In this document: positions 45,335-56,558 of the stretch, piece after piece
Layout of the letters: every line of letters starts with the position of its first letter
How positions within the stretch are numbered: position 1 is the first letter of the stretch
DNA from: Alkanindiges illinoisensis
GTDB taxonomy: Bacteria > Pseudomonadota > Gammaproteobacteria > Pseudomonadales > Moraxellaceae
Assembly (NCBI RefSeq): GCF_004377485.1
Contig: NZ_SNTY01000067.1
Location: 62,001-126,000 of the forward strand
Reading direction: 5' to 3'
Length of the DNA stretch: 64,000 bases
Position numbers and translations under genes: made by a program
Notes under the pieces: model-generated
What the model saw: the letters and a program-made list of their open reading frames with translations, nothing else
Databases searched by the model: none
What the model was told of the DNA's origin: nothing

Positions 45335-45973
45335 ATGGCTATTGGTCTAGTCGGTCGTAAGTGCGGTATGACCCGTATCTTCACAGAAGCCGGCGTCTCC
45401 GTGCCAGTCACGGTGATCGAAGTCGATCCAAACCGTATTACTCAAATCAAAACACTGGAAACTGATGGCTACCAGGCTGTGCAGGTTACCACTGGCGAAC
45501 GTCGCGAATCTCGCGTCGCCAACGCCCAGAAAGGTCACTATGCCAAAGCAGGTGTTGCTGCAGGTCGTGTTGTGAAAGAGTTCCGCGTTAACGAAGCTGA
45601 CCTTGATGGTCGTGAAGTTGGCGGTACTATCGGTGTGGACGTGTTCACCGTAGGTCAGATCGTTGACGTTACTGGTCAGAGCAAAGGTAAAGGCTTCCAG
45701 GGTGGTGTTAAGCGCTGGAATTTCCGCACACAAGATGCAACTCATGGTAACTCGGTTTCTCACCGTGTACATGGTTCTACTGGTCAAAACCAGACACCTG
45801 GTCGCGTGTTCAAAGGCAAGAAAATGGCCGGACACATGGGTGACGAGCGTGTAACCGTACAAGGTCTTGAAGTGGTATCTATTGACACTGAACGTTCTGT
45901 TCTGGTGATCAAAGGTGCTGTACCCGGTTCGATTGGTGGCGACGTTATCGTTCGTCCGACCATCAAGGCCTGA
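45335..45973 (+). CDS. rplC: 50S ribosomal protein L3
   Basis: 212 residues. Start [17 protein letters not shown] and the peptidyl-transferase-centre loop ([20 protein letters not shown]) are intact. The 108-bp gap after rpsJ is wider than others in the operon and holds no clear promoter. The glutamine of the PTC loop that is methylated in E. coli is present in TGQNQTP. Confidence 0.97.
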   Translation: MAIGLVGRKCGMTRIFTEAGVSVPVTVIEVDPNRITQIKTLETDGYQAVQVTTGERRESRVANAQKGHYAKAGVAAGRVVKEFRVNEADLDGREVGGTIGVDVFTVGQIVDVTGQSKGKGFQGGVKRWNFRTQDATHGNSVSHRVHGSTGQNQTPGRVFKGKKMAGHMGDERVTVQGLEVVSIDTERSVLVIKGAVPGSIGGDVIVRPTIKA

Positions 45974-45984
45974 GGGATATTAAC

Positions 45985-46587
45985 GTGAATCTGAAGACTG
46001 TTTCTGGTGCAGCTGTTGAGCTGTCCGACGTTGCCTTCGGCAGAGAATTCAACGAAGCCTTGGTACACCAAGTAGTAACTGCTTATCTGGCAGGTACTCG
46101 TCAAGGCTCTAAAGCACAAAAATCTCGTGCTGAAGTTTCTGGTGGCGGTAAAAAACCTTTTAAACAAAAAGGTACTGGTCGCGCCCGTGCGGGTTCTATT
46201 CGTAGCCCGATCTGGCGTGGAGGTGGTAAAACTTTTGCAGCCCGTCCTCAAGACTGGTCTCAAAAAGTAAACCGCAAAATGTATCGTGGTGCGATGCAAT
46301 GTATTCTGGCTGAACTGGTTCGTCAGGAACGTTTGGTACTGGTTGAAGATATTGCTGTATCTGCACCAAAAACCAAAGAATTGCTTGGCAAACTAAACGA
46401 CCTGAATGCAACTCGTGCATTAATCGTGACTGATGCTATAGATGAAAATCTGTATCTGGCTGCGCGCAATATTCCTCACGTTGACGTGGTGGATGCTGCT
46501 GCTGTTAATCCAGTTAGCCTGATCGCGTTTGATAAAGTTGTGATGTCCGTAAATGCTGCCAAGAAACTTGAGGTAGAACTAGGATGA
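45985..46587 (+). CDS. rplD: 50S ribosomal protein L4
   Basis: 200 residues, GTG start at 45985. The extended loop [19 protein letters not shown] lines the exit tunnel. L4 is the autogenous repressor of the S10 operon in enterobacteria. The end overlaps rplW by 4 nt. Confidence 0.97.
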   Translation: MNLKTVSGAAVELSDVAFGREFNEALVHQVVTAYLAGTRQGSKAQKSRAEVSGGGKKPFKQKGTGRARAGSIRSPIWRGGGKTFAARPQDWSQKVNRKMYRGAMQCILAELVRQERLVLVEDIAVSAPKTKELLGKLNDLNATRALIVTDAIDENLYLAARNIPHVDVVDAAAVNPVSLIAFDKVVMSVNAAKKLEVELG

Positions 46588-46904
46588 ATAACGCACGCTT
46601 GTATCAAGTCCTAAAAGGACCACACTACTCTGAAAAAGCTCAGGTACTGGGTGACACCCTTGGCGTTCAAGTGTTTAAAGTTGACGTCAATGCCACCAAG
46701 CTTGAGATTAAAAAAGCGGTTGAAACTCTTTTTGGTGTTCAGGTTGAATCTGTCAACACACTAAACCAGAAAGGTAAAACCAAACGCTTTGGCCGTACTG
46801 TTGGACGTCGTTCTGACAGCAAAAAAGCATACGTCACCCTGAAAGCTGGCCAGGATGTTCAAATGGCTGACTTGGGCGATACCGCTGAGAGCACAGCGGA
46901 GTAA
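46584..46904 (+). CDS. rplW: 50S ribosomal protein L23
   Basis: 106 residues. L23 sits at the tunnel exit and docks trigger factor and [14 protein letters not shown] and the basic [16 protein letters not shown] loop are conserved. ATGA overlap with rplD. Confidence 0.97.
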   Translation: MNNARLYQVLKGPHYSEKAQVLGDTLGVQVFKVDVNATKLEIKKAVETLFGVQVESVNTLNQKGKTKRFGRTVGRRSDSKKAYVTLKAGQDVQMADLGDTAESTAE

Positions 46905-46915
46905 GGACGAAAATT

Positions 46916-47740
46916 ATGCCTATTCAAAAATGTAAACCAACGTCTCCAGGACGTCGCTTTGTAGAGAAAGTGGTTCATCCACATCTGTTCAAAGGCCGCC
47001 CTCTGGCTGCGTTGACTGAAAATAAGAAAAAAACTGGTGGCCGTAATAACAACGGTCATATCACCACACGTCACGTAGGTGGTGGTCACAAGCAGTTGTA
47101 CCGTGTAATCGACTTCAAACGTACCAAAGATGGCATTCCAGCCACTGTTGAGCGCATTGAATATGATCCTAACCGTACCGCACACATCGCACTGTTAAAG
47201 TATGCCGATGGCGAGCGTCGCTACATAATCGCCCCTAAAGGCCTGAATGTTGGTGATAGCGTACAGTCAGGTAATGATGCGCCGATCCGTACTGGTAACT
47301 GCTTGCCACTGCGCAACATGCCACTGGGTTCTACCCTGCATAACCTTGAGCTGAAAATTGGTAAAGGCGCGCAATTAGCACGTTCTGCCGGTACTTCTGT
47401 TCAATTGCTGGGTCGTGATGGTAGCTACGCAATCATCCGTTTGCGTTCTGGCGAAATGCGCAAAGTGCATATCGAGTGCCGTGCAGTTCTGGGTGAAGTT
47501 TCCAACTCGGAAAACAACCTGCGCTCACTGGGTAAAGCTGGTGCAAGCCGCTGGCGTGGTGTTCGTCCTACCGTTCGCGGTATGGCAATGAACCCGGTTG
47601 ATCACCCGCATGGTGGTGGTGAAGGCCGCAACAAGGGTATGCATCCAGTAAGTCCTTGGGGTCAAAAATCCAAGGGTTATAAGACTCGTAGCAACAAGCG
47701 TACGACTAACATGATCATCCGTGATCGTCGCGTCAAGTAA
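46916..47740 (+). CDS. rplB: 50S ribosomal protein L2
   Basis: 274 residues, usual length. Conserved [14 protein letters not shown] with the histidine near the peptidyl-transferase centre, and N-terminal [19 protein letters not shown] precedes the ATG. Confidence 0.98.
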   Translation: MPIQKCKPTSPGRRFVEKVVHPHLFKGRPLAALTENKKKTGGRNNNGHITTRHVGGGHKQLYRVIDFKRTKDGIPATVERIEYDPNRTAHIALLKYADGERRYIIAPKGLNVGDSVQSGNDAPIRTGNCLPLRNMPLGSTLHNLELKIGKGAQLARSAGTSVQLLGRDGSYAIIRLRSGEMRKVHIECRAVLGEVSNSENNLRSLGKAGASRWRGVRPTVRGMAMNPVDHPHGGGEGRNKGMHPVSPWGQKSKGYKTRSNKRTTNMIIRDRRVK

Positions 47741-47751
47741 GGAATTAGAAT

Positions 47752-48027
47752 ATGCCTCGTTCTCTGAAAAAAGGCCCGTTCGTCGATGCGCATCTGTTTG
47801 CCAAAGTCGAAGCTGCTGTAGCTGCCAACTCTCGCAAGCCGATCAAAACCTGGTCACGTCGCTCGATGATTCTGCCGGACTTTGTGGGTCTAACCCTCTC
47901 TGTTCATAATGGTCGTAACCATGTTCCTGTGATTATCACTGAACACATGGTTGGTCATAAACTTGGTGAATTTGCGCCAACCCGTACCTATCGCGGTCAC
48001 GGTGTTGACAAGAAATCCAAACGGTAA
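47752..48027 (+). CDS. rpsS: 30S ribosomal protein S19
   Basis: 91 residues: [15 protein letters not shown] start and [20 protein letters not shown]. Part of the 30S head, in contact with S13. Confidence 0.98.
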   Translation: MPRSLKKGPFVDAHLFAKVEAAVAANSRKPIKTWSRRSMILPDFVGLTLSVHNGRNHVPVIITEHMVGHKLGEFAPTRTYRGHGVDKKSKR

Positions 48028-48036
48028 GGTGTCAAA

Positions 48037-48366
48037 ATGGAAGTAACTGCTAAATTACGCGGTGCGGCCATCTCGGCCCAGAAAGCTCGCCTGGTCGCTG
48101 ACCTGGTCCGTGGCAAGCCGGTTGGACGCGCACTTGAAATTCTGTCATTCAGCAATAAAAAAGCAGCTGTTCTGGTGAAAAAAGCACTGGAATCTGCAAT
48201 TGCGAATGCAGAACACAACAATAGCTTGGATGTTGATGATCTGAAAGTTTCTACAATTTATGTAGATGAAGGCATTACCTTAAAGCGCATTTTACCGCGT
48301 GCTAAGGGTCGTGCAGATCGCATCAGCAAGCGTACCTGTCACATCACCGTTAAGGTAGGGGTTTGA
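48037..48366 (+). CDS. rplV: 50S ribosomal protein L22
   Basis: 109 residues. The tunnel-lining beta-hairpin tip ([20 protein letters not shown]) is intact; mutations there give macrolide resistance in other bacteria. Ends 1 nt before rpsC. Confidence 0.97.
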   Translation: MEVTAKLRGAAISAQKARLVADLVRGKPVGRALEILSFSNKKAAVLVKKALESAIANAEHNNSLDVDDLKVSTIYVDEGITLKRILPRAKGRADRISKRTCHITVKVGV

Positions 48367-48367
48367 T

Positions 48368-49165
48368 ATGGGTCAGAAAGTTCATCCAATCGGTATCCGC
48401 CTTGGTGTAGTGAAGCGTCATAACGCCAACTGGTATGCCAATCCAAAAAACTATGCTGAATATTTGCTAAAAGACCTACAGGTTCGTGATTTCTTGCACA
48501 AGAAATTAAAAGCTGCCATGGTTAGCAAGATCCTGATTGAGCGTCCTACTGGTGCTGCCAAAGTCATCATTAGCACTGCCCGTCCAGGTATTGTCATTGG
48601 CAAAAAAGGCGAAGACATTGAGAAGCTGCAACGTGAGCTGACCCAGATTATGGGTGTGCCTGCACAAGTCAGCATCAATGAAATTGACAAGCCTGATCTT
48701 GATGCCCGTCTGGTTGCTGAAAGCATTGCTTCCCAACTGGAAAAGCGTGTGATGTTCCGTCGTGCCATGAAGCGCGCTGTACAGAACTCCATGCGTGCTG
48801 GTGCCAAAGGGATCAAGGTTGAAGTATCTGGTCGTCTGGGCGGTGCAGAGATTGCCCGTACCGAATGGTATCGTGAAGGCCGTGTGCCATTGCATACCCT
48901 GCGTGCAGACATTGACTACTCAACCATGCGTGCTGAAACAACCTACGGTACGATTGGCGTTAAAGTATGGATTTTCCGTGGTGAGATCCTGGGCGGTATG
49001 CGTCAGGTATTGAATCCGGCTCCTGCTGATGAGCGTCAGCCTAAGCGTCGTGGTGGTCGTGATGACCGTCGTAACGAAGGCCGTAATGATGGTGAAAACC
49101 GTCGCGGACGTGGTGAAGGCCGTGGACGTGGTGAAGGCCGCGCTGCTGCAGACAAGGGAGAATAA
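48368..49165 (+). CDS. rpsC: 30S ribosomal protein S3 with Arg/Gly-rich tail
   Basis: 265 residues against about 233 in E. coli. The KH domain ([16 protein letters not shown]) and the S3 C-terminal domain are normal; the extra residues form a tail of RG/EGR repeats ([14 protein letters not shown]) encoded by a short GGTGAAGGCCGTGGACGT repeat at about 49111-49141. Such tails occur in Moraxellaceae S3 and may bind RNA. Confidence 0.96.
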   Translation: MGQKVHPIGIRLGVVKRHNANWYANPKNYAEYLLKDLQVRDFLHKKLKAAMVSKILIERPTGAAKVIISTARPGIVIGKKGEDIEKLQRELTQIMGVPAQVSINEIDKPDLDARLVAESIASQLEKRVMFRRAMKRAVQNSMRAGAKGIKVEVSGRLGGAEIARTEWYREGRVPLHTLRADIDYSTMRAETTYGTIGVKVWIFRGEILGGMRQVLNPAPADERQPKRRGGRDDRRNEGRNDGENRRGRGEGRGRGEGRAAADKGE

Positions 49166-49168
49166 TCC

Positions 49169-49582
49169 ATGTTGCAACCAAAACGCACCAAATTCCGTAA
49201 AGTGCACAAAGGCCGTAACACTGGTCTGGCAAATCGCGGAAGCACAGTCGCATTTGGTACGATTGCGCTGAAATCTGTTGAGCGTGGTCGTATTACAGCT
49301 CGTCAAATTGAAGCTGCTCGTCGTGCCATTAACCGTCGTGTTAAACGTGGCGGTAAAATCTGGATCCGTGTATTTCCAGACAAGCCAATTACTCAAAAGC
49401 CTTTAGAAGTCCGTATGGGTAAAGGTAAGGGTAGCGTGGAGTACTGGGTTTGCGAGATTCAACCTGGCAAAATCCTGTACGAAATGGAAGGGGTTTCAGA
49501 AGAACTGGCTCGTGAAGCGTTCACACGTGCAGCAGCCAAGCTTCCGTTCAAAACCGCTATTGTGACTCGGACGGTAATGTAA
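49169..49582 (+). CDS. rplP: 50S ribosomal protein L16
   Basis: 137 residues. [17 protein letters not shown] start and [20 protein letters not shown]. Binds at the A-site tRNA elbow. The stop overlaps the rpmC start (TAATG). Confidence 0.98.
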   Translation: MLQPKRTKFRKVHKGRNTGLANRGSTVAFGTIALKSVERGRITARQIEAARRAINRRVKRGGKIWIRVFPDKPITQKPLEVRMGKGKGSVEYWVCEIQPGKILYEMEGVSEELAREAFTRAAAKLPFKTAIVTRTVM

Positions 49583-49779
49583 TGAATACCAAAGATTTAC
49601 GCGAAAAATCGGTTGAAGAGTTGAATGCTGCGCTTGATGAGCAACAACTGAATCAATTTCGTCTACGTATGGCGAAAGCAACTGGTCAACTGGGCAAAAC
49701 GCACGAAGTGCAAGTTGCCCGTAAAGCCATTGCACGCATTAAGACTCTCCTCACCGAGAAACAGGGGAACGGACAATGA
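49582..49779 (+). CDS. rpmC: 50S ribosomal protein L29
   Basis: 65 residues, helical hairpin; [20 protein letters not shown] is typical. Overlaps both neighbours (1 nt with rplP, 4 nt with rpsQ). Confidence 0.97.
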   Translation: MNTKDLREKSVEELNAALDEQQLNQFRLRMAKATGQLGKTHEVQVARKAIARIKTLLTEKQGNGQ

Positions 49780-50039
49780 GCGAACAAAATACTCAACGTA
49801 CGCTGACTGGCAAAGTGGTTAGTGACAAAATGGAAAAATCCATTACTGTCCTGATCGAGCGCCGGGTTCAGCATCCTGTGTATGGCAAAATGATCCGCCG
49901 TTCCACGAAGTTACACGCCCATGATGAAAACAATGTTGCCAAACTTGGCGATATCGTCACCATCAAAGAAAGCCGTCCTATTTCTAAAACCAAAGCCTGG
50001 ACTTTGGTTGAAGTTGTAGAAACAGCTGGGCAAAACTAG
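49776..50039 (+). CDS. rpsQ: 30S ribosomal protein S17
   Basis: 87 residues, OB fold; [20 protein letters not shown] and KLHAHDENN. Last gene of the S10 part; an 82-bp gap with a promoter-like sequence follows. Confidence 0.97.
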   Translation: MSEQNTQRTLTGKVVSDKMEKSITVLIERRVQHPVYGKMIRRSTKLHAHDENNVAKLGDIVTIKESRPISKTKAWTLVEVVETAGQN

Positions 50040-50045
50040 TTCTTA

Positions 50046-50074
50046 TTGCATCATCGGTTAAATTCAGGTAGCAT
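50046..50074 (+). promoter_or_regulatory. Candidate spc operon promoter
   Basis: TTGCAT (50046-50051) and TAGCAT (50069-50074), 17-bp spacer, in the only sizeable gap between rpsQ and rplN. Confidence 0.6.
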
Positions 50075-50121
50075 TTGCGCCTTTCGAATTGACCGATGAT
50101 GCTCGGTTTTGGAGTAGGGCA

Positions 50122-50490
50122 ATGATTCAGACCGAAACGATGCTCGACGTGGCAGACAACAGCGGCGCTCGCCGTGTTCAGTGCATTAAAGTACTGGGCG
50201 GTTCGCATCGTCGTTACGCTTCCGTTGGCGACATTATCAAAGTGACCGTGAAGGAAGCAATTCCACGTGGTCGTGTCAAGAAAGGCGATGTAATGAACGC
50301 AGTTGTCGTTCGTACAAAATTCGGTATTCGCCGTCCGGACGGTTCTCTGATCCGTTTTGACGACAATGCTGCCGTGTTGTTAAACAACAACAAGGCACCG
50401 ATTGCCACCCGTATTTTCGGGCCAGTGACTCGTGAACTTCGTACTGAACAGTTCATGAAGATCATCTCATTGGCACCAGAAGTTCTGTAA
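50122..50490 (+). CDS. rplN: 50S ribosomal protein L14
   Basis: 122 residues from ATG 50122 (GGAG 10 nt upstream; an in-frame extension of 11 codons is not expected). [19 protein letters not shown] is the canonical start. First gene of the spc operon. Confidence 0.98.
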   Translation: MIQTETMLDVADNSGARRVQCIKVLGGSHRRYASVGDIIKVTVKEAIPRGRVKKGDVMNAVVVRTKFGIRRPDGSLIRFDDNAAVLLNNNKAPIATRIFGPVTRELRTEQFMKIISLAPEVL

Positions 50491-50499
50491 GAGGCAGTC

Positions 50500-50820
50500 A
50501 TGGCGAAGATCAAGAAAGGCGATCAGGTTATCGTGATCGCAGGTAAAGAAAAAGGCAAACAGGGTACTGTTCTGTCTGTTACTGGTGACCGTGTTAAGGT
50601 TGAAGGCCTTAACCTGGTTAAGAAGCACAAAAAAGCCAACCAGGCTACGGGCGCTGAAGGCGGTATCGTAACCCAGGAAGCTGCGCTTCATATTTCTAAC
50701 GTGGCGGTTTTTAACGCTACAACCCAAAAGGCTGACCGTGTTGGTTACCAGATTGATGAAAACGGCGTTAAAACCCGTATTTACAAATCAAATGGTGAAT
50801 CAGTGGCGGTAGCGAAGTAA
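50500..50820 (+). CDS. rplX: 50S ribosomal protein L24
   Basis: 106 residues, KOW domain ([20 protein letters not shown]). Assembly-initiating protein of the 50S subunit. Confidence 0.97.
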   Translation: MAKIKKGDQVIVIAGKEKGKQGTVLSVTGDRVKVEGLNLVKKHKKANQATGAEGGIVTQEAALHISNVAVFNATTQKADRVGYQIDENGVKTRIYKSNGESVAVAK

Positions 50821-50834
50821 TAGGTTGATCGGCA

Positions 50835-51371
50835 ATGGCCAGACTTAAAACACGTTACAACGAAGAAATCAAAGCCCAGTTGCAAGAGCAATTAGGCTTG
50901 AAAAATGTGATGGAAATTCCTCGCATTACTAAAATTACCCTAAACATGGGTGTTGGTGGCGCAACTCAAGACAAGAAATTGTTGGAAGGTGCGGTATCAG
51001 ACATGACGTTAATCGCTGGTCAAAAGCCGGTGGTAACACATGCACGTAACTCTATTGCCGGTTTTAAAGTCCGTGAAGGATGGCCAATTGGCTGTAAAGT
51101 TACGCTGCGTGGTGATCAGATGTACGAATTTCTGGATCGTCTGATTTCTATTACTATTCCGCGTATTCGTGACTTCCGTGGTTTTTCGCCTAAGTCTTTT
51201 GACGGTCGTGGTAATTACTCACTGGGTCTCAAGGAACAGATTGTATTCCCTGAAATCGAGTTTGATAAAATTGATCGTATCCGTGGTATGGACATTACTG
51301 TTACTACTACTGCCCGTACAGATGACGAAGGCCGTGCACTATTGCGTGCGTTTGGCTTCCCGTTTAAATAA
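50835..51371 (+). CDS. rplE: 50S ribosomal protein L5
   Basis: 178 residues. [16 protein letters not shown] and [20 protein letters not shown] are conserved. Binds 5S rRNA and contacts P-site tRNA. Confidence 0.98.
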   Translation: MARLKTRYNEEIKAQLQEQLGLKNVMEIPRITKITLNMGVGGATQDKKLLEGAVSDMTLIAGQKPVVTHARNSIAGFKVREGWPIGCKVTLRGDQMYEFLDRLISITIPRIRDFRGFSPKSFDGRGNYSLGLKEQIVFPEIEFDKIDRIRGMDITVTTTARTDDEGRALLRAFGFPFK

Positions 51372-51380
51372 GAGGTCAAT

Positions 51381-51686
51381 ATGGCTAAGAAAAGCATGAT
51401 TAATCGCGAGTTAAAGCGCGAAAAAACAGTTGCTAAATATGCTGCCAAGCGCGCTGAACTGAAGGCAACTATTGCTAACGGTACTGCAAGCGATGAAGAG
51501 CGTATGGATGCAATGCTGAAACTACAGGCATTGCCACGTGATGCATCTCCTGTTCGTCAACGTAACCGTTGTGGTTTAACAGGCCGTCCGCATGGCTATT
51601 TCCGCAAATTCGGCTTAAGCCGTAACATGTTGCGTTTAATGGTTATGCAGGGTGATGTCCCTGGCGTGGTTAAGGCAAGCTGGTAA
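51381..51686 (+). CDS. rpsN: 30S ribosomal protein S14
   Basis: 101 residues, the long, zinc-free form (no CxxC pairs). [15 protein letters not shown] start and [17 protein letters not shown]. Confidence 0.98.
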   Translation: MAKKSMINRELKREKTVAKYAAKRAELKATIANGTASDEERMDAMLKLQALPRDASPVRQRNRCGLTGRPHGYFRKFGLSRNMLRLMVMQGDVPGVVKASW

Positions 51687-51698
51687 GGAGCAACATAC

Positions 51699-52094
51699 AT
51701 GAGTATGCAAGATACCGTTGCCGACATGCTAACCCGTGTTCGTAACGCACAAATGGCAAAGAAAGCAACTGTTTCAATGCCACAATCCAAATTGAAGCAA
51801 GCCATTGCTGGCGTGCTTCAGTCTGAGGGTTATATTGCCAGTACTGAAGTTACCGATGTTGAGGGTAAACCAACACTGACGCTGACCCTGAAATACTTTG
51901 AAGGCAAGCCAGTTATTGAAACCGTGAAGCGTGTGAGCCGTCCAGGTTTGCGTCAGTATCGCGGCAAAAATGACTTACCACGCGTTAAGCAGGGTTTGGG
52001 CATTGCAATTGTTTCAACAAGTAAAGGCATCATGACTGACCGCGCTGCACGTGCTGCTGGCGTTGGCGGTGAAGTGATTGCTTTTGTTTCCTAA
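51699..52094 (+). CDS. rpsH: 30S ribosomal protein S8
   Basis: 131 residues. [14 protein letters not shown] and [21 protein letters not shown]8 is the translational repressor of the spc operon in E. coli. AAGGAG lies 7-8 nt before ATG 51699. Confidence 0.97.
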   Translation: MSMQDTVADMLTRVRNAQMAKKATVSMPQSKLKQAIAGVLQSEGYIASTEVTDVEGKPTLTLTLKYFEGKPVIETVKRVSRPGLRQYRGKNDLPRVKQGLGIAIVSTSKGIMTDRAARAAGVGGEVIAFVS

Positions 52095-52107
52095 TAGGTG
52101 ATTCCTC

Positions 52108-52641
52108 ATGTCTCGTGTGGCTAAAGCCCCGGTTACTGTACCCTCTGGTGTTACAGTAACCCAGAACGGCCAGCAGGTCGAAGTGAAAGGCAGTAAAGGT
52201 ACACTGGCTTTCAACCTGCATGCGCTGGTCGAGCTAAAACAGGAAGACGGTAAAGTTCTGATTGCTCCAGCAAATGATAATCAAGAAAGCTGGATGCAGG
52301 CAGGTACCGCTCGTGCCGTTTTAAATAACTTGGTGACTGGTGTTAGCAACGGTTTCGAACGTAAGCTGCAATTGGTTGGTGTGGGTTATAAAGCTCAGGT
52401 AAAAGGTACTGTTGTAAACCTGAACCTGGGTTACTCGCATCCGATTGATTTCCAACTGCCAGAAGGCGTGACTGCCGAAACCCCAACTCCAACTGAAATT
52501 ATCCTGAAGTCTATTGATAAGCAGGCGTTGGGTCAGGTAGCTGCTAACATCCGTTCTTTCCGTCCACCAGAGCCTTATAAAGGTAAAGGTGTACGTTACT
52601 CGGATGAAGTCATTCTCCGTAAAGAAGCTAAGAAGAAATAA
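52108..52641 (+). CDS. rplF: 50S ribosomal protein L6
   Basis: 177 residues, two-domain L6; [20 protein letters not shown] and [17 protein letters not shown]. Confidence 0.98.
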   Translation: MSRVAKAPVTVPSGVTVTQNGQQVEVKGSKGTLAFNLHALVELKQEDGKVLIAPANDNQESWMQAGTARAVLNNLVTGVSNGFERKLQLVGVGYKAQVKGTVVNLNLGYSHPIDFQLPEGVTAETPTPTEIILKSIDKQALGQVAANIRSFRPPEPYKGKGVRYSDEVILRKEAKKK

Positions 52642-52656
52642 GGCACGAGGTTCTGT

Positions 52657-53007
52657 ATGAACGACAAGAAACAATCCCGTTTGCGTCGTGCCAAAAGCAC
52701 GCGCTTGCACATTCGTGCATTGGGTGCGACTCGTCTGTGTGTAAACCGCACACCGCGTCACATCTATGCTCAAATCATTTCCCCAGAAGGTGGTAAAGTA
52801 CTGGCGCAAGCTTCTACTTTAGACGCACAATTACGTTCTGGCGCAACTGGCAACGTTGATGCAGCTACTAAAGTAGGTGCATTAATTGCTGAGCGTGCTA
52901 AAGCTGCTGGTATTACCAAAGTTGCGTTCGACCGTTCTGGTTTTAAATATCATGGTCGTATTAAAGCCTTGGCTGATGCTGCCCGTGCTGGCGGTCTGGA
53001 GTTCTAA
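52657..53007 (+). CDS. rplR: 50S ribosomal protein L18
   Basis: 116 residues, 5S rRNA binder. [20 protein letters not shown] and [20 protein letters not shown]. Confidence 0.97.
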   Translation: MNDKKQSRLRRAKSTRLHIRALGATRLCVNRTPRHIYAQIISPEGGKVLAQASTLDAQLRSGATGNVDAATKVGALIAERAKAAGITKVAFDRSGFKYHGRIKALADAARAGGLEF

Positions 53008-53009
53008 TC

Positions 53010-53507
53010 ATGGCAAAAGTTGAACAAAACGAAGGCTTTGTTGAGAAGCTGGTTGCTGTAGACCGCGTTGCCAAGGTAGTTAAAGGTGGCCGTATTTTCT
53101 CTTTCACTGCGTTAACCGTGGTGGGTGATGGCAATGGTCGCGTAGGCTTTGGGCGTGGCAAGGCGCGTGAAGTTCCAGCTGCAATTCAAAAAGCGCTGGA
53201 AGCTGCTCGTCGCAACATGATCAGTGTTGAGCTAAATGGTACAACCCTGCAACATCCGGTAAATTCTTCGCATGGTGCCAGCCGCATTTACATGCAGCCT
53301 GCCTCTGAAGGTACTGGTGTAATTGCTGGTGGTGCAATGCGCGCTGTACTTGAAGTTGCTGGTGTACAAAACGTATTGGCAAAATGCTATGGTTCTACCA
53401 ATGCAACCAACGTAGTGTATGCAACTTTCAAAGGTCTAAAAAATATGACCTCTGCTGAGAAAGTTGCTGCTAAACGTGGTAAGACTGTCGAAGAAATTCA
53501 AGGGTAA
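53010..53507 (+). CDS. rpsE: 30S ribosomal protein S5
   Basis: 165 residues. The loop [20 protein letters not shown] is where spectinomycin-resistance and ram mutations lie in E. coli; it looks wild type. Starts 3 nt after the rplR stop. Confidence 0.98.
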   Translation: MAKVEQNEGFVEKLVAVDRVAKVVKGGRIFSFTALTVVGDGNGRVGFGRGKAREVPAAIQKALEAARRNMISVELNGTTLQHPVNSSHGASRIYMQPASEGTGVIAGGAMRAVLEVAGVQNVLAKCYGSTNATNVVYATFKGLKNMTSAEKVAAKRGKTVEEIQG

Positions 53508-53513
53508 TTTGAC

Positions 53514-53711
53514 ATGAAAACAATCAAGGTTACCCAGATCAAATCTTCTGCCCACCGCTTAAAAAATCATAAGCTGTGTCTGCAGGGATTGGGTCTGCGT
53601 CGCATTGGTCACACTGTTGAAGTGCAGGACACGCCTTCAAACCGTGGTATGATCAATAAAGTATACTATATGGTAAGCGTTGAGCCAGTTGATAATGGAG
53701 TGCAGCCATGA
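53514..53711 (+). CDS. rpmD: 50S ribosomal protein L30
   Basis: 65 residues, a little longer than in E. coli (59). [20 protein letters not shown] and [11 protein letters not shown]. Overlaps rplO by 4 nt. Confidence 0.96.
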   Translation: MKTIKVTQIKSSAHRLKNHKLCLQGLGLRRIGHTVEVQDTPSNRGMINKVYYMVSVEPVDNGVQP

Positions 53712-54148
53712 CTTTGCGTTTAAATGAGCTTGCTCCTGCTGAAGGTGCAAAGCGCGAACATCGCCGCTTGGGTCGTGGTATTGGTTCTGGCCTGGGCAAA
53801 ACTGGTGGTCGTGGTGTGAAAGGTCAAACTTCACGCTCAGGTGGAGGAATCCGTGCCGGCTTTGAAGGCGGCCAGATGCCAATTTACCGTCGCTTGCCTA
53901 AGTTTGGTTTTACCAGCCAGCTCGCGCTTAAAACTGCTGAAGTACGTTTATCTGAACTGAACAAGGTGGAAGGCGATATTATTAGCTTGACTACTTTGAA
54001 AGCTGCCAATGTGGTTCGTCAGGACAAGATCCGCGCCCGTATTGTACTTTCAGGTGAAATTACTCGTGCATTCACAGTACAGGGTGTTGCTCTGACCAAA
54101 GGTGCTAAAGCTGCAATTGAAGCAGCTGGCGGCAAGGTTGAGGAGTAA
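53708..54148 (+). CDS. rplO: 50S ribosomal protein L15
   Basis: 146 residues. [20 protein letters not shown] and the [18 protein letters not shown] motif. Confidence 0.98.
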   Translation: MTLRLNELAPAEGAKREHRRLGRGIGSGLGKTGGRGVKGQTSRSGGGIRAGFEGGQMPIYRRLPKFGFTSQLALKTAEVRLSELNKVEGDIISLTTLKAANVVRQDKIRARIVLSGEITRAFTVQGVALTKGAKAAIEAAGGKVEE

Positions 54149-54154
54149 TCCCAA

Positions 54155-55519
54155 GTGGCTATGCCCCCAAATACAACGTTAGATAGTATGCAAAAAGCAA
54201 TAAAAGGTCCTGCGTTTCGTCAGAAATATCGGGAAATCATTCAACGAATGCTTTTTTTGCTAGGTGCATTATTAGTGTTTCGTTTGGGTGCGCATGTTCC
54301 AGTTCCAGGGATTAATCCAGAACGGTTAGCACAGCTGTTTGAACAGAATAAGGATACTATCCTTAGTCTGTTCAATATGTTTTCGGGTGGTGCACTAGAG
54401 CGCATGTCAATTCTTGCGCTGGGCATCATGCCTTATATTTCTGCTTCGATTATTGTTCAGTTGATGGCGACTGTTGTGCCCTCACTTGAATCGCTTAAAA
54501 AAGAAGGTGAAGCAGGTAAGCGTAAAATCAATCAGTATACCCGGCAAGGAACCTTGTTTCTAGGCTTGGTACAGGCGATTGGGATGTGTGCGGGGCTGCA
54601 AAGTCAGGGGATTACCCTGTCAACAGGTCTGAGCTTTTACGTGCCTGCTGTGACTTCTTTGGTAGCGGGTACCATGTTTCTGATGTGGCTCGGTGAACAA
54701 ATTACCGAACGTGGCATTGGTAATGGTATTTCAATGATTATTTTTGCAGGGATTGTGGCAGGTTTACCTGGCATTGTTCTGCAATCGGTAGAATCCATTC
54801 AGCAGGGTCAAAGCAGTTTAATTGGCCTGTTGCTGCTAGGAATTTTAAGTCTTGCTGTCATTGCTGCCGTAATCTTTATCGAAAAAGCACAGCGCCGTAT
54901 TCCTGTAAACTATGCACAAAAGCAGCAGGGTAGGAAAGTATTTACTGCACAGCAAACCCATTTGCCATTAAAAATTAATATGGCTGGGGTAATTCCTGCA
55001 ATTTTTGCTAGTTCTTTGCTGTTGTTTCCAGCAAGTCTAGGCCAATGGGTAGGAAGTGCGGATCCAAATGCTGGCTTTATCAAGCGTTTTCTGCAGGATA
55101 TGGCACTGGTACTGTCACCAGGCCAACCGTTGTATCTTGTGCTGTTTGGCGGTTTGATTATCTTCTTTTGTTACTTTTATACCGCCTTGGTATTTAGTCC
55201 CAAAGAAGTATCAGAAAATTTAAAACGTAGCGGTGCTTATGTGCCTGGCATTCGTCCTGGTGATCAAACAGCCCGTTATTTGGACCATATTCTCAATCGA
55301 TTGACTTTTATTGGCGCAATCTATATTACCGTAGTGTGTTTAATGCCTATGGTATTGCAAAGTGCATTTGGTGTGCCTTTCCATTTAGGCGGTACTTCAT
55401 TGCTCATTGTGGTGGTTGTGGTGATGGATTTTATGGCGCAGTTACAGGCGCATCTGACCTCACATCAGTACGAGAACCAGTCATTGATGAAAAAGTCACC
55501 TTCCTTGCTGAACAAGTAA
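54155..55519 (+). CDS. secY: Preprotein translocase subunit SecY
   Basis: 454 residues, ten membrane helices; [37 protein letters not shown] (plug region) and [20 protein letters not shown] (cytoplasmic loop). The start is GTG at 54155 with GAGGAG about 10 nt upstream; the ATG at 54161 is further from it. Core of the SecYEG channel. Confidence 0.97.
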   Translation: MAMPPNTTLDSMQKAIKGPAFRQKYREIIQRMLFLLGALLVFRLGAHVPVPGINPERLAQLFEQNKDTILSLFNMFSGGALERMSILALGIMPYISASIIVQLMATVVPSLESLKKEGEAGKRKINQYTRQGTLFLGLVQAIGMCAGLQSQGITLSTGLSFYVPAVTSLVAGTMFLMWLGEQITERGIGNGISMIIFAGIVAGLPGIVLQSVESIQQGQSSLIGLLLLGILSLAVIAAVIFIEKAQRRIPVNYAQKQQGRKVFTAQQTHLPLKINMAGVIPAIFASSLLLFPASLGQWVGSADPNAGFIKRFLQDMALVLSPGQPLYLVLFGGLIIFFCYFYTALVFSPKEVSENLKRSGAYVPGIRPGDQTARYLDHILNRLTFIGAIYITVVCLMPMVLQSAFGVPFHLGGTSLLIVVVVVMDFMAQLQAHLTSHQYENQSLMKKSPSLLNK

Positions 55520-55553
55520 GTGCTTGCGTGATTCAACCTGAAGGGTGTTTAAC

Positions 55554-55670
55554 ATGAAAGTTCAAGCTTCTGTTAAAAAAATTTGCGGTAACTGTAAAGT
55601 GATCCGCCGTAATGGGGTAATTCGCGTAATTTGCAGCGCAGAACCTCGCCACAAGCAGCGTCAAGGCTAG
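55554..55670 (+). CDS. rpmJ: 50S ribosomal protein L36
   Basis: 38 residues, too short for usual cut-offs. [15 protein letters not shown] start; zinc ligands C11, C14, C27 and H33 are all present, so this is the zinc-binding (C+) form. Last gene of the spc operon. Confidence 0.97.
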   Translation: MKVQASVKKICGNCKVIRRNGVIRVICSAEPRHKQRQG

Positions 55671-55694
55671 TTTTTTAATAAACTGACTTACCTG

Positions 55695-55724
55695 TTGATT
55701 TCACTAGGTGAATTGCGTTATTAT
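55695..55724 (+). promoter_or_regulatory. Candidate alpha operon promoter
   Basis: TTGATT (55695-55700) and TATTAT (55719-55724) with 18 bp between, in the gap between rpmJ and rpsM. Confidence 0.6.
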
Positions 55725-55758
55725 CCGCCCCCTCATAATTGATGGGGCGGTTGATTTT
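55725..55758 (+). terminator. Hairpin in alpha operon leader (terminator or attenuator)
   Basis: CCGCCCC (55725-55731) pairs perfectly with GGGGCGG (55744-55750), followed by TTGATTTTT. The 5' arm lies about where the alpha promoter would start, so the full hairpin would form only in transcripts reading through from the spc operon. Confidence 0.5.
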
Positions 55759-55783
55759 TCAATTGCCTTTTTGGAGAAAATGA

Positions 55784-56140
55784 ATGGCTCGTATTGCCGG
55801 TGTTAACATTCCGGATAACAAGCACGCTGTCATTTCTTTAACTTACATTTTCGGTATTGGCCGTCATACTGCTGCTAACATTCTAGCGGCTGTAGGAATT
55901 ACTGCTACTACCAAAATCCGTGAGTTATCGGATGCGCAGTTGGATGCGATTCGTGCCGAAGTTGCCAAGGTTCCTACCGAGGGTGATCTTCGTCGTGAAA
56001 TTTCCATGAACATTAAACGTTTGATGGATTTAGGCTGCTACCGTGGTCTTCGTCATCGTCGTGGCTTGCCTGTTCGTGGTCAGCGCACCAAAACCAACGC
56101 TCGTACTCGCAAGGGTCCGAAAAAACCAATTAAGAAATAA
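55784..56140 (+). CDS. rpsM: 30S ribosomal protein S13
   Basis: 118 residues. [20 protein letters not shown] start and [20 protein letters not shown]. First gene of the alpha operon (rpsM-rpsK-rpsD-rpoA-rplQ). Confidence 0.98.
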   Translation: MARIAGVNIPDNKHAVISLTYIFGIGRHTAANILAAVGITATTKIRELSDAQLDAIRAEVAKVPTEGDLRREISMNIKRLMDLGCYRGLRHRRGLPVRGQRTKTNARTRKGPKKPIKK

Positions 56141-56159
56141 TTGCTCTGGAAGCTAAAAG

Positions 56160-56546
56160 ATGGCTAAAGATACCCGCGCCCGTAAGAAGGTCACCAGGAC
56201 CGTTTCTGAAGGGATCGCTCACATTCATGCTTCTTTTAATAACACCATTGTGACCATTACCGATCGTCAAGGTAATGCACTGGCCTGGGCTACCTCCGGT
56301 GGACAGGGCTTCCGTGGCTCGCGTAAATCTACTCCGTTTGCTGCTCAGGTAGCAGCTGAAGTTGCTGGCAAAGCAGCTTTGGATTACGGTTTAAAAAATC
56401 TGGATGTTCTTGTTAAAGGGCCAGGTCCAGGTCGTGAGTCTGCGGTTCGTGCATTAGGCGCAGTGGGTTATAAAATTAACAGCATTACCGATGTGACACC
56501 AATTCCTCACAACGGCTGCCGTCCGCCTAAAAAACGTCGCGTATAA
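56160..56546 (+). CDS. rpsK: 30S ribosomal protein S11
   Basis: 128 residues. [20 protein letters not shown] and [18 protein letters not shown] at the C-terminus. Confidence 0.98.
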   Translation: MAKDTRARKKVTRTVSEGIAHIHASFNNTIVTITDRQGNALAWATSGGQGFRGSRKSTPFAAQVAAEVAGKAALDYGLKNLDVLVKGPGPGRESAVRALGAVGYKINSITDVTPIPHNGCRPPKKRRV

Positions 56547-56558
56547 GGAGACTCATTC

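Noticed and set aside
50089-50121. N-terminal extension of L14
   Set aside because: The canonical L14 start (MIQTETML) at 50122 has its own ribosome site; the extension would be unique in the family.
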